From NCBI RefSeq assembly GCF_933775445.1, contig NC_065875.1, positions 17,359,555 to 17,423,554 on the forward strand: a DNA stretch of 64,000 bases, given 5' to 3'. Under the pieces are notes generated by a model. It searched no databases, was not told where the DNA came from, and was given only the letters and a program-made list of their open reading frames with translations. This stretch comes from Argentina anserina (Eukaryota; Streptophyta; Magnoliopsida; Rosales; Rosaceae). Numbering within the stretch: the first letter of the stretch is position 1; each line of letters begins with the position of its first letter. Positions 11,675-22,699 of this stretch are shown here, one piece after another. The position numbers and the translations under genes were made by a program.

Positions 11675-12782
11675 GGAGGTGTATTCAACTCTGATTTCAA
11701 ATGATTCTGATTGATTTATTATAATCAACGGATTCTGAAAATCCATAGATTATTTCAACTCCACGTAGATTCAGCCAGATTTCAAAATCCATAGATTATT
11801 TCAACTCCACGTAGATTCAGCCAGATTTCATTGTATTGTATTGACCAGATTTGTCTTGATTTGCTTGGATTTCACAAGTACATGTATGATTTTTATATTA
11901 TTATTAAATAATAAAATATAGAACATGGAGAATTAATAAGTTGGTTTTCTTTTTTAACAAATTACAAAATAATAATGTATTTTATAAAGTAATAAAAATA
12001 TAAAAACAATCAAATATCATATAGTGAAAATTGCAAAGATAATTAGAAAAGTACATTAAGAGGCTGCATACTCATTCATTCCGACCTCATTGTCATCATA
12101 GTCTTCATGATCCATCTTATTCGCATTGCCTTCAATATCATTGTTATCTTCTTGACTTTCATTATCACCATTCCGTGGTCTATTTTCCACATAGCTTCAG
12201 CAATAGTTTCCAAGCATTAGCCTCTGCTCTTTGTTGTAGCTGACTTTGAGAAAGTAGTTCAAGATTCTCGTCTTCCATATCAAGTTCTTCATCATTTTCT
12301 ATTTCATGAGAAAATTCATCGGAACGACATTCTTTATTGCAACTATTAGTACAATTATAAAAACAACCATCATTTCTTTTTTGCCTACAACAATTATACC
12401 AAATCACAAGAAAAACCCATAAAATTGATTTGAGTAATTAAAATAAAACACATGATTAAAATAAGAACATAAAAATTTTCAATCTTGTTGAGAGAGAGAG
12501 AGAGAGAATACATCAAAATCTCATGTTTAGATGCTTGATTTCTAACAAGCATGATATAGTGTAAAAATACTTCAAAATCCAACAAAATCAACTAATAAAT
12601 GAAATCATTCAAAATAGATTGATTTTTGAATACCACCAGAATTCATATGAGTTTTTGAAATCTTAATTGAATACCTTGAGATTTCAATGGATTGTTTAAA
12701 ATCTTAATTGAATACCACAAGATTTCAAAAAATTCTTCAAATACAAGAAAATCCTATAGAATCCTAATTGAATACACCCCCC
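11675..12782 (-). mobile_element. PIF/Harbinger-type element with transposase C-terminal remnant
   Basis: The ends are GGAGGTGTATTCAA and TTGAATACACCCCCC, a clear terminal inverted repeat. They are flanked by TAA at 11672-11674 and 12783-12785, matching the 3-bp TTA/TAA target preference of PIF/Harbinger. On the minus strand, 12407-12180 encodes an acidic stretch and AEANAWK. In a shifted frame this is followed by IAEAMWK, which resembles the C-terminal end of plant HARBI1-like nucleases. The DDE catalytic core is absent, so the copy is a deletion derivative. Confidence 0.8.
11738..11829. repeat. 46-bp tandem duplication near the Harbinger left end
   Basis: Two adjacent near-identical 46-bp units (11738-11783 and 11784-11829), beginning AAAATCCATAGATTATTTC and ending in the CAGCCAGATTTC region. 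Confidence 0.9.
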
Positions 12783-12785
12783 TAA

Positions 12786-13367
12786 GACTTATGCCTATTT
12801 CATAAAGTAATTTGTGTTGGACGATAATGTCAAAACGCTTCCATCTTTTTCGATCACACTAATATATATGATACAATACCTAAGAAAATTCCTATGATAT
12901 ATTAATGTGTTATTTAATATTGATTTAACAGGTACAATTATTATCGGTCTCCTAGGTATTATCTATTTAATTTATCTAATAAATTTTATATTATCAAAAA
13001 GAAAAATTAAGTTCATTCAGCAAAACATAAAATATGATCTACGTACTATGTACCGTACGTAACCAGTCTCTCCAGATACCTCGCTCGATCTTTAGTCGTC
13101 GATCATGAGACATTTGCAGATATACATGATCCATCATCAAGAAACTAGCTAGTTCTCAAGTTCCGAATAATAGGGATAGAAAATTTTCAAGGGAATTCAA
13201 GCTAGCTAGCTATTTCACAAGAGCAAACGATAAGACGTTATATATATTCTGCGGAGAACTGCAATAGTAGGGAACTTGATCGGGTATGTAATTTGATTCG
13301 TTATCTTTTCAAATGCACGTTTAGTTTCCAAATTTCCTTTATTCCATATAGTGTAAGCATAATATTA
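12786..13367. other. AT-rich stretch without a gene
   Basis: No reading frame, repeat or RNA gene could be supported. Short repeats of AGCTAGCTAG occur near 13200. Confidence 0.6.
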
Positions 13368-15038
13368 TTGGGCAAATTATAAAAAAGGTACCATTTTCTA
13401 ACTTATATTAGAAAAAAGTCACTACTTATGAATTAATTATAAAAAAATCATCACATTTAAGTGGAAATTATAAAAAAGGTCAACAAAATTAGAAAAACGT
13501 CACGTAAAAAATATTTTATGAACTATTTTGCTATTTCTTACTTTTTTTTTTCTTCTTTTTCTAATTTCGACCATAACTTTCTCGTTCGGCGATAGATTTT
13601 GACGAAATTGGTACCGTTAGAAAGATCTCGCTCCCCTCTTTCATTTGATATACTACCCACTCCGAATCGACCAACCGTACAAGACGCAACAACCATCACA
13701 AAGGGTTGCCGCTATCGATGGCGGTGCTTCAAGCAATTCCGACGAAACCGAAGCTCAAGGTTCTCTAATTCCTAATATTCTCTTTATTATGAGCATATTT
13801 ATACCAATCTCATTTGAATTTTAACAAAATTTCACATATTTCCACATTTCCTCTCGGCATGTCACAGACGCTATCACAGACACTGTCACACCTACTGTCA
13901 CAACCGCTTTCACACTATCTATTTACACCTACTGTCACAACCTCTGTCACACTACCTATTACCAATCTCATTTGAATTTTAACAAAATTTCACATATTTC
14001 CACATTTCCTCTCGGCATGTCACAGACGCTGTCACAAACACTGTCACAACCGCTATTACACTATCTATTTACACCCACTGTCACACTACCTGTCACAATC
14101 ACTATCACACTACCTATTACCAATCTCATTTGAATTTTAACAAAATTTCACATATTTCCACATTTCCTCTCGGCATATCACAGACGGTGTCACAGACGCT
14201 GTCACAGACACTGTCACACCTACTGTCACAACCGTTATCACACTATCTATTTACACCCACTGTCACAACTTCTATCACACTACCTGTCACAACCATTATC
14301 ACACTACCTATTACCAATCTCATTTGAATTTTAACAAAATTTCACATATTTCCACATTTCCTCTTGGCATGTCACAGACACTGTCACACTTACTGTCACA
14401 ACCGCTATCACGCTATCTATTTACACCCACTGTCACACTACCTGTTAGGCTGTCACAACTACTATCACACTACCTATTACCAATCTCATTTGAATTTTAA
14501 GTCGAGCTCTTCGTCAAAGCTGTCATCATTGATCCTGTGAAAGCAATTGCAGCGGTTCCGGCCATATTTCGTCGGTGATGGGTTTGAGATCAAGGCCTTG
14601 GGGCTCTGGGTTGTAGTCAGGTTGGATCGTCGATGAAGGATACTTCCATGGTCATTGTCGACGACTTTGTTGAAATTGAGATCGATTTGGACTCTCGACG
14701 ACGTCAACAAACTGCTAGGGAACAAGGCCGAAAAAGAGACGTAGGTAGCAAACTTGCAGGAAAATAGAGGTGGTCGTTGGAGTCTCTGGCCGGAGAAGGA
14801 GGAAGGAGAGGCCAGCCTTTGTTAGATCAGAATTACATATGAGAGGAAGAAGATGGCTCCTCCAACGAGATATGCAGTTTGAGTGATGAAAAAATTCGAT
14901 GGCATTTTGTAAATATTTCAAACATCAATGGAAACGGTATAAGAGATTGAGAAAATTGACTTTTTTATAATTTTCAAATCTTACTTGATCTTTTTATAAA
15001 TACATGTATCAAAAGTGACTTTTTCATAAGAAGCCCAA
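13368..15038. mobile_element. Non-autonomous TIR element with TGTCACA array, copy 2
   Basis: Left end TTGGGCAAATTATAAAAAAG. The right end, read in reverse complement, is TTGGGCTTCTTATGAAAAAG, an imperfect terminal inverted repeat of about 25 bp. The internal order of blocks matches 6752-8420. The element is longer through expansion of a composite repeat. No transposase is encoded. The superfamily is unclear because no target duplication is certain. Confidence 0.68.
13800..14500. repeat. Higher-order repeat: TGTCACA array nested in ~150-210-bp units
   Basis: Five passes of a unit that opens with CCAATCTCATTTGAATTTTA, continues ACAAAATTTCACATATTTCC and CTCTCGGCATGTCACAGA, then runs through a variable number of TGTCACA/TATCACA short repeats. 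Units start near 13803, 13963, 14117, 14315 and 14479; the last is truncated. It is an amplified version of the simple array in copy 1. Confidence 0.85.
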
Positions 15039-15822
15039 TTTTACTTACTTATTGCATTATTGGCTTCAATTACAAGCCGCCTAGCTATAGTTATCTTACT
15101 TTTCATCTACTTATAAGCTTACAACCTACATGACCCACTCATACCAGCTCAAAGTCGGGCACCTTCTCTGTTCTCCGGTCTCCTCAGGTCCTCGATCATC
15201 TACCATGGTGCCGGCATGTTATTATCTCCAACAATATTGGTAAGTTAGTAACTCAATCTTATTATTTTGGTAATTAAGCTAATGGGCCGGCATGGAGTTA
15301 CTGATTATCAGAGTGGGATGTCTAAATTTGGTGCAGTACTTGACAGAACTTTGAGGACTGAGGAAATTTCAGTTGGGCCGTTTGGATCAAACAACGGAGA
15401 GGAAGATTTTGACGATGGAGTTAACTCAGCAATGAAGCAGATTTTGATACATTACTATGTAGAGGGAGGGCTTCTTAACGTCCAGTTCAAATATGATGAT
15501 AACAATGGAAACTCAGTTTGGTGTCAACAGTTGGGTCGACTTATAACTCTTGATGCTGCATGTATCACTGTATTTGGAGCCTACATAAATGATTTAAAAC
15601 GGAAGGAACCATCAATTTCAAGTGTCTCCGGCCATATGTATATAGCTAGCTATAATCTTCTTACATGGGAATAATCACATATATCAGTTTCCTTGTCTAA
15701 AATTAAGTTGATATCTACCTATAATACTATTTGGTTTTACAGTAGGTTTATCCGTTTATAATTAGTTGAAAGCATTCATAATCATATATACTCCTTTAAC
15801 TCGGTATGTTAAGTATAGAGTC

Positions 15823-15882
15823 GTGGCTTTATTGGTTAAATAGTGTAACTGATAACGTTAGGGTTTTGAGTTTAAACCTCAT
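15823..15882 (+). repeat. tRNA-derived SINE-like segment
   Basis: GTGGCTTTATTGGTTAAAT (box-A-like) and, about 40 bases on, GTTTTGAGTTTAAACCTC (box-B-like). It sits in the intron of the lectin pseudogene. Confidence 0.4.
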
Positions 15883-16013
15883 TGACACATATATGTAAGG
15901 GTGTGTGAGTTATATGATATTTCTTTTCTTTTTAAGGTTTTAGGCCAATAGAGAGAATGCGAGATTAATCATTTTTTTTATCAAATATAATAATTAATAT
16001 GTAACAAGTATAT

Positions 16014-16086
16014 TGTGAGTCGAACTTATGACCTCTCATTTACGAGGAGAGATTGATACTACTAGATTAAATGGTATTGAGCTAAT
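16014..16086 (-). repeat. tRNA-derived SINE-like segment, minus strand
   Basis: In reverse complement it reads TTAGCTCAATACCATTTAA (box-A-like), then GGTCATAAGTTCGACTCAC (box-B-like). This layout is common in plant SINEs. The ends were not resolved. Confidence 0.45.
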
Positions 16087-16926
16087 CTTTTCTCTTTTGA
16101 TGATGTGGTCTGCATTCATATCGATTTTTTTTATCGACCTGGTTTAAATTTATTTTCATGTGCATGTGTTTGATAAAATATGTGCATGTTTTTATGCCTT
16201 GTAGAAAATAAGTGATGCATAAATTTTTCAAGGATTAATGTTATGTTTTATTAGTTCATCCTTCTTGAGTTTGATCTTTCTCTATAATATAGCGTGCGAC
16301 ATCACGCAGAGAAAAAAAGAGAGGTTAGTTTACTATGTCCTGGCAAGCTTAGTCCACGACTGTGATTTGATCCGAATGATCATATAATCTTTTGCCTCAG
16401 TTCATATATTAATTGCTTTTCTTGTTTATAAAATTGTAGATCAAACTTAACCACCCCGACAAATTTTTAACATCAGTTCATGGTTTTTTTTCACAAAAAA
16501 GATAATTGGGCCGACCTTTCACAAGCAATAAAAAGTAGTACAGGCCATTTGGATCAACTCTGGATGAAGACAAGACGAGGAATTTTTCAATCCAGGTGCC
16601 TGGATGTAAGATTGTAGGGTTTCAGAAATATCGAGGATTTCAGAAATTTTGACCTTCTAAAAAATGGATATTTCGATGCAAATATCGAGGAAATATCGAT
16701 CTTGATATAATTTTTATAAAAAATTGAAAGTATTTAAAACTATTAAGACCAAATATATATTATAATGTGCATGAAATTTCCACAATATCCATCTCAGTTG
16801 AGTTTGTTGAGAAGTTGAGGTTCCTCTGAGGTGACCCAAGGTCGAATCTCCCCATGTGCACTTTAATTGTCTCAATTTTCTAAAGTTGGGTGAGATTAAC
16901 GAGATAATATCGTGATATATCGATAA

Positions 16927-17357
16927 TGTTAACGTAGTGAATTATGCTGATGCAATACGCTACACTCTCTGTTGATGCGATACGCCGTGCTCCTCGTTCC
17001 TTTCCTGTCACAAGTAGCACGAGTCGTCAAAGTGGAGACCACGGCGACATGGTCTTCAACTCTCCGATGCTCAAGTCAGGTTTGTAATAATTTATGCAGA
17101 GTAACAATGGGTGTTTAAGTGCACTTACCTTACGAGGTCGAGGGTTTGACCTTTTATAGATCATTCACTCATCTTCCGGTTAAGGTGTTCTCTGGAGTCT
17201 CCTTTAAGATGCGCGTGAGGGTGCGTCCGTAGTCGGTTTGGACCGCGGGGCGGCCCATTGCACAGCTAGTGTGGCTGGCTCACTGCTGGTATTGCGAGGC
17301 TGGGCTATTTATTAGCCTTAGTGCCCTGATTATGGCGGGCATAAGCCTATGCCAACA
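16927..17357 (-). repeat. 3' LTR of the gypsy element
   Basis: Collinear with 26304-26754. It differs by scattered substitutions and small indels, for example an indel near 17170 where the other copy has additional bases. This divergence indicates an insertion that is not recent. Confidence 0.92.
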
Positions 17358-17529
17358 AGTCCCCCCAAGTTCCTAGTCTAGGGAGGCAATTTCTTGACTG
17401 GGAAGTTAAAATTAAGTATTTCGCCATAATCAACGGTGGGTCCCGCGGACCCACCTCGGAGTCCCCCCACTCCCCAATTAAGGAATGCCAAGTTGCGGAT
17501 AGTGTAATGAACTGTGTCGAGTCTCTGTG

Positions 17530-18060
17530 GGTGTTGGTTGGTCTCGGTGCGTCCGTCGTAGCGTAGTATATATTTACGCTTGGGACGTCTTTGGGCGCTA
17601 TTGTAGTGCGTTCGTCATAGCGTAGTAAATCTTTACGCGTAGGACGTCTTTGAACGCTATCTTTGAGCGCAGTGCATCCGTCATAGCGTAGTAAATCTTT
17701 ACGCGTAGGACGTCTTTGATCGCTATCTTTGAGCGTAGTGCGTCCGTCATAGTGTAGTAAATCTTTACGCTTAGGACGTCTTTGAACGCTCTCTTTGAGC
17801 GCAGTGCGTCCGTCATAGCGTAGTAAATCTTTACGCGTAGGACGTCTTTGATCGCTGTCTTTGAGCGCAGTGCGTCCCTCATAGCGTAGCAAATCTTTAT
17901 GCGTATGACGTCTTTGATCGCTATTGTAGTGCGTCCGTCATAGTGTAGTAAGTCTTTACGCGTAGGACGACGACGCAATCTTTGAGCGCAGTGCGTCCTG
18001 TCGTAGCGTAGTAAAGTTTTACGCGTAGGACGTCTTTGAACACTATATTTGAGCGTTGTG
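17530..18060. repeat. 66-bp tandem array in the gypsy 3' region
   Basis: About eight units around CGTCCGTCATAGCGTAGTAA. Clean 66-bp spacing is seen at 17675, 17741, 17807 and 17873; others are about 59-61 bp. Because 66 is divisible by three, long open minus-strand frames with a 22-residue repeat result. They are most likely a by-product, not a gene. Confidence 0.9.
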
Positions 18061-18357
18061 TCCTGGGCCGAGAGAGGCACGATTCGCGCTGTGGGTAGCA
18101 CGTGTCGTACATGCATTGGGTGAACGTAACGTGGACGGTTCAATTTCGGGGGAAGGTGACGTTAGCCGAGGAAGCAGTTATTGCATGCGGTTATTGCGTA
18201 TGTTATCGAAGTGTCGTCTCGGTAACTCATGCCACGCGGCGGGATCTGGGGCGATGTCCTTTGGGTCAACGGCTAAAATGTGAGTAACGGTTTTCTGTAT
18301 CCAACGGTTGGGGAGCTTTTTTGAGAAATCAACAGGCGAGATGTGGTATGAAGTTAC

Positions 18358-18365
18358 TATAAAAG
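18358..18365 (+). promoter_or_regulatory. Possible TATA box for the antisense frame of the gypsy element
   Basis: TATAAAAG on the plus strand, followed by a CT-rich leader-like stretch and, at about 18520, a GTAAGGTATG donor-like site. It precedes the plus-strand frame starting at 18845. Function is inferred from position only. Confidence 0.4.
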
Positions 18366-18844
18366 AGTGAAAGGGATAGGAGGACTGTCATTATTGACAG
18401 TTCCAAGCGTTTTTGAATTTCAAAAGCTCTTCATTCTCTCGTTCCCTCATTTGTTCTCCATCCTATTATTCAAGTTTGGACGAGATCCTACCGGGGTTAT
18501 TTTTGCAAATCGGTCTGTAAGGTATGTTTTGATCGGAATCTCCTATATGTATTTGTACTTTTGGTTGTTTTCTGGTGATTTTGTGGTTATAAGGTAAGGC
18601 ATTGGTTTTGAGTTTGGGTTTTTCGTTGAAATTGGTAGGTTTTGGGTATGTTTGATCTTTGGGTAAGTATTTTCCGGCTAAGTGGGGTGTTTGTGTGGGC
18701 GGTTGTCGATGAGTTTGGTCGGAAACTGGGTTTGGTGTTCTTCGTGTTCTTCATTGCGATGTTCTTAGGCTAGATCTGATTAACTCTCTAACTTCTAGGT
18801 TTAGGTTGTTCGTCTTTGACTGCGGTGTTGCTTGTTGCGGCGTA

Positions 18845-21026
18845 ATGCCTAGGATAAATATACTAACTGACGGCAATTCCGTGCCTATAGAGGGAAGTTG
18901 GTTCGCGTTAACATCATCCGAATCGTGGACGAGTGAGTTGGAGGCCAACTACCTGAACCTAGTACGACAAAGTAGTGGTTGCCATTCGCAGTGTGAGGAT
19001 CGTGCTACGGTCTTTGCGAGAGTAGCGAATCGTCAGGTACAATGGAGTCTAAGACACGAGGAGGTGAGAGAGAGTGAGATGAGCCATGTTCCAAGCCAAG
19101 ACCGAGGTGTGCGCGAGCGTATTGTGAGCGCTTCTGGGACTAGCACCTTAAGTCCAGCACTGAGTCCAGCGCATGTGAGGCGTTGGTTAGATGGTGGAGT
19201 ACAAAGGTTGGAGGTAGAGGAACTGCAGAGGGCGGATCCCGCCGCAGTACTTGGCTACGTGGAGGAGTTCAACCTGCCGGCTACGATCTTGGCCAGGTCA
19301 ATATTGCCCGAGGGATATGCGCTGGTCAGTCCCTCCGTATTACGGATCGGGGTGGAATTGCCGTTGGATCCGCGCCTGCAGTGCTTGGTGGCGGAGTTCG
19401 GCTTGGCCTTTGGGTAAGTTAGTTACAACATGTGGCAGGTTATTCTTGGCCTCTGCTCGCTCTTCCACCTGTCGGGATGTTGGTTTGCCACTACGGCAGA
19501 GGTATTCCATTTCTTCAAGATAGACTATAACCAGCGGAATGGAAATGGAGAGACTGCGCGGTTCGTTAGACAGGATGAACGCAATGAGTTCCAAGTCTTG
19601 GAGAATTGGTCCTCCTCGGAAGCTAACTGGCAGTAGAATAGCTTCGTTGTAGAGAAAGGGTGGGAATATGGGCGTATTAATGGGGAAGAGTATCACCCGG
19701 AGAAGCGTATCCCTTCGCGTTTTCAAGCAATTAAATGTATGTGTTAATTTCTTATCAGTGCTTGTTGTGAAATAATTGTTTACTGACTTTGTTGTTCTTT
19801 TGTTGCGCAGCAGGAAGGAGCTTAGTACTGTCGGAGTGCGAAATTGGAGGTGTCAAGGTGAGGATTTGGTCCACGATTTTGAAGGTGTTGACGAACCCGT
19901 ACCTGCTATTTGAGCAAGGACTACACTATCATTTTCCGCCATTTGTTCTTTTTTTTTTATGACGTACTGATATGTGATTGTGTGTGCAGCTACGACGCTC
20001 TCGGTAAATAGAAACTTCGAGAAATCGGAGCGTGTCTGCTATGAGAGTTTCTTGCATAAAGAAGACCCACTGTAACTTCGGACACTGAAGGTCTATCCGT
20101 AACCATGTTGCAGCGTGTGATGGCGAAGAAAGTGGTGGCGTCCATTAATGCTGTGAACGTGACCACGAAGCGGGTTGAGGATTCGGCGTAGGTCGTGGAT
20201 TTGCCCGTACCGTCCCACGCGAGCTTGCCGAATGAACAGGGCTTGCCTCGTCGGAGTGATGCAGAAGGTGTAGGGCGCATAGACACCAATCTGCGGTTGG
20301 CTACTCCGGCGGAGTCGTTAGAGGTTGGTAAGAGGAAGAAGGTGCAAAAAGCGAGCGCCTCGCAGCGAAAAGCGAAGCCCTCTGCCGCTCCTGAAGACGT
20401 GGAAGATATGACGGTCGAAGGGACCCATAACCTTCACAGACTCTCGTCTATGAGGATCTTTCGGCCCTGGACCGTAGTCCATTGAGTCAGCTGGGTGCCA
20501 CAGATTTGGAAAAGCTAGTCCGGCTAAGCCAGCGTGCTGGGCTCGGGGGGTTACGACGACCTGAGGGGTCCGGCCTGGAACTGCGTAGCCCGCTTGGTTT
20601 TCAACCTGCTGGACGTGGAGCAGGATGTCCTGGAAGAGCGGCGTCTGCTCGCCTAAGTGACTGAAAGGGATAGCAATCATGCCAAAAAGGGTATTGCTTT
20701 TGGAAAACGACTTGGCCAACGCCAAGGCCAAGTTGGAGAATGTGGCGAACTTGCAGGAAGATCTCCGCCAAGAGATCGCTCGTCGGGAGGTGGCCGAGTC
20801 GCTGGCGCACCAGATGGCCACAGAGAGAGATGCGGCTCAGTCGGCCCTTGTCGAGGCAGAGGAACTAGCCAAACGGGCGAAAGAGGAAGCAGAGGTGGAG
20901 AAGGCCCGCATGGCGGAGGAGGCTGCAGCCAACGTAGTGGCCGCATTCAAGGCATACTCGGAGGTGACGGAGTACTTGGAAGGGTACTATGTCACAGCCG
21001 TGGGTGATATGATCGCGCAGTTCTAA
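18845..21026 (+). pseudogene. Antisense extra ORF of the gypsy element (gypsy-type domain plus coiled coil)
   Basis: The first frame (ATG 18845 to 19417) contains ARSILPEGYALVSPS followed by LPLDPRLQCLVAEFGLAFG, the pattern of the plant 'putative gypsy type transposon' domain. It continues in another frame (19430-19636) with LCSLFHLSGCWF and, past a stop at 19634-19636, to a donor-like site at ~19735 (AAATGTATGTG). The acceptor-like TTGCGCAG is at ~19811. A basic linker (20195-20485) and a long Ala/Glu/Lys-rich coiled coil (20679-21026) end it. It runs opposite to gag-pol, and its 3' end overlaps the integrase C-terminus. Its role is unknown. Stops and frame changes make this copy defective. 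Confidence 0.6.
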
Positions 21027-21551
21027 GAACTGGGAATGCTGGATTCTGTGAACTTCCAAGAGATCTTTATCAAGTTGCATATTTTCCGAATTGGTGTCGG
21101 GGTTGAACAGCGAAACCCGTTGTGTTGGTTGGATTACTTCAATGGGAAGTACTGCTTTCGTGCCGTACATTAAGGAGAAAGGGGTCTCGCCTGTGGCCTC
21201 TATTGGCGTGGTGCGGATTGCCCATAGTACCTCGTTGAGCTTCTCGGGCCAAAGCCATTTTGCTTCATCCAGTTTTTTCCTAAGGAGGCCCTTAATTAAT
21301 TTGTTGGCGGCTTCCACTTGCCCATTAGTCTTGGGGTGCCCAACAAAGACGAACTTAAGCGTAGTCCCTCTTGCTTTGCACCATGTGATGAGGTGGTCGT
21401 TATTGAACTGTGTGCCATTGTCTGTGATGATAGACTCTGGCGTACCGTGGTGGTAGAAGATGTTACGTTGTAGAAAGTTTTGGACCTTCTCAGTTGTTAT
21501 TGCGGTCAAGGATGCGGCTTCTATCCATTTGGAGTGATAGTCGATGTACAC
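20865..21551 (-). pseudogene. Gypsy integrase core
   Basis: The DDE core is visible: the first aspartate in YIDYHSKWIEA, the second in IITDNGTQF, and the glutamate in TNGQVEAANK. ETPFSLMYG and AVLPIEV follow, as in Tat-type integrases. The upstream zinc-binding part (21560-21800) is present but interrupted by stops. The last ~50 residues overlap the antisense coiled-coil frame. Confidence 0.85.
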
Positions 21552-22123
21552 GATGACTCACTTAAATTGGCATTTCCCGACTGGAAGCGGACCTATCAGA
21601 TCCATTCCTTAGACGCAGTTGATCAACGAGCTGACTATGTATGATAGTGGTTCTGAGGGTTGTCGTGGTATATGCCCATGTATTTGACATTTGTGGCAAG
21701 ATCTGGCTAGCTCTTTTACGTCAGCGGCAAGTGTGAGCCAGTAATATCATGTCTGCAGTGTTTTTCCAGCTAGTGCGCGACTGCCGTAGTGGTTACCACA
21801 GTCGCCAATGTGGATTTCTTGGAAGATCTGTTTGCCTTCTTCAGTTGTAACGCATCTTAAACTGGCGTTCAGCAGGCCCTAGCGATATAGTGTGCCATTT
21901 CACAAGTTGTATCTCACTGTGCGTCTCGTTAGCTGTCTTACAACATCCTTGTCTTCGGGTAGCTTGCCATCACACTTAAGTGCTATGATATCATCCATCC
22001 ATGAGCCTTGGTGTCGCTCTATCTGGCATATCTCCTGTAGAGTCTGGGAGATGGACGGACGGTGGAGCACTTTGACCCTGGTATCCTTATGGCATTGATG
22101 TGGCTGCGCCGTGGCAAGCCTTG

Positions 22124-22510
22124 CTAAGGAGTCTGCCCTTGCGTTACTGGCCCTCGGGATTTTGGTGATGTGACAGAATTCAAAATCGCTTCAATAATGC
22201 CCATGATGTATGCCAGGTAGGCTGCCAATAATTTATCTTTGGTAGTTAAAGACCCGGTGACTTGATTAACTACCAGTTGAGAGTCGATGAATACGTTGAT
22301 ACTAGTTGCGCCGGTGCTGAGTGCCAACTGTAGTCCTGCGATCAATGCTTTGTATTCTGCCATATTGTTAGAGGCAGTAAAATTGAATTTGAGAGCGTAC
22401 TCCAGCTCAAGTCCCCCCGGTCCGCTCAAGATGTTTCCCACGCCACTAGACTTAGCGCAGCTGGAACCGTCTACATGTAAGTTCCATGGAGAAATTGTGG
22501 TGGAGGTTAT
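22124..22510 (-). pseudogene. Gypsy RNase H domain
   Basis: HVDGSS (just upstream of 22441) and NNMAEYKALIAGL supply the first acidic residues, and FIDSQLVVNQV the next. This is the plant RNase H pattern fused to gypsy reverse transcriptase. A frame break follows near 22160. Confidence 0.75.
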
Positions 22511-22699
22511 GACATCGTCTGGTGCTATTTCCGCTGTATCTTGGGGAATAATCTCTGCAATAAAATCATCTACGGCTTGGCCCTTTATGGCGGGTTGTGG
22601 CTTGTACTCGATGTCAAATTTTGTCAGCTCAATAGCCCACTTACTGAGTCGCCCCGAGTGTTCTGGATTCTGCAGTACTTGTTTGAGGGGTTGGTTTGT

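Noticed and set aside
7258..14480. Short evenly spaced repeats that could suggest a CRISPR-like array
   Set aside because: The units are 7-12 bp and imperfect with no unique spacers of constant length. The context is a plant transposable element.
17347..18143. Long minus-strand frames with 22-residue repeats, as if coding for a repeat protein
   Set aside because: They arise from a 66-bp tandem array, which keeps frames open automatically. They overlap each other in different frames and lie in the non-coding 3' part of a gypsy element.
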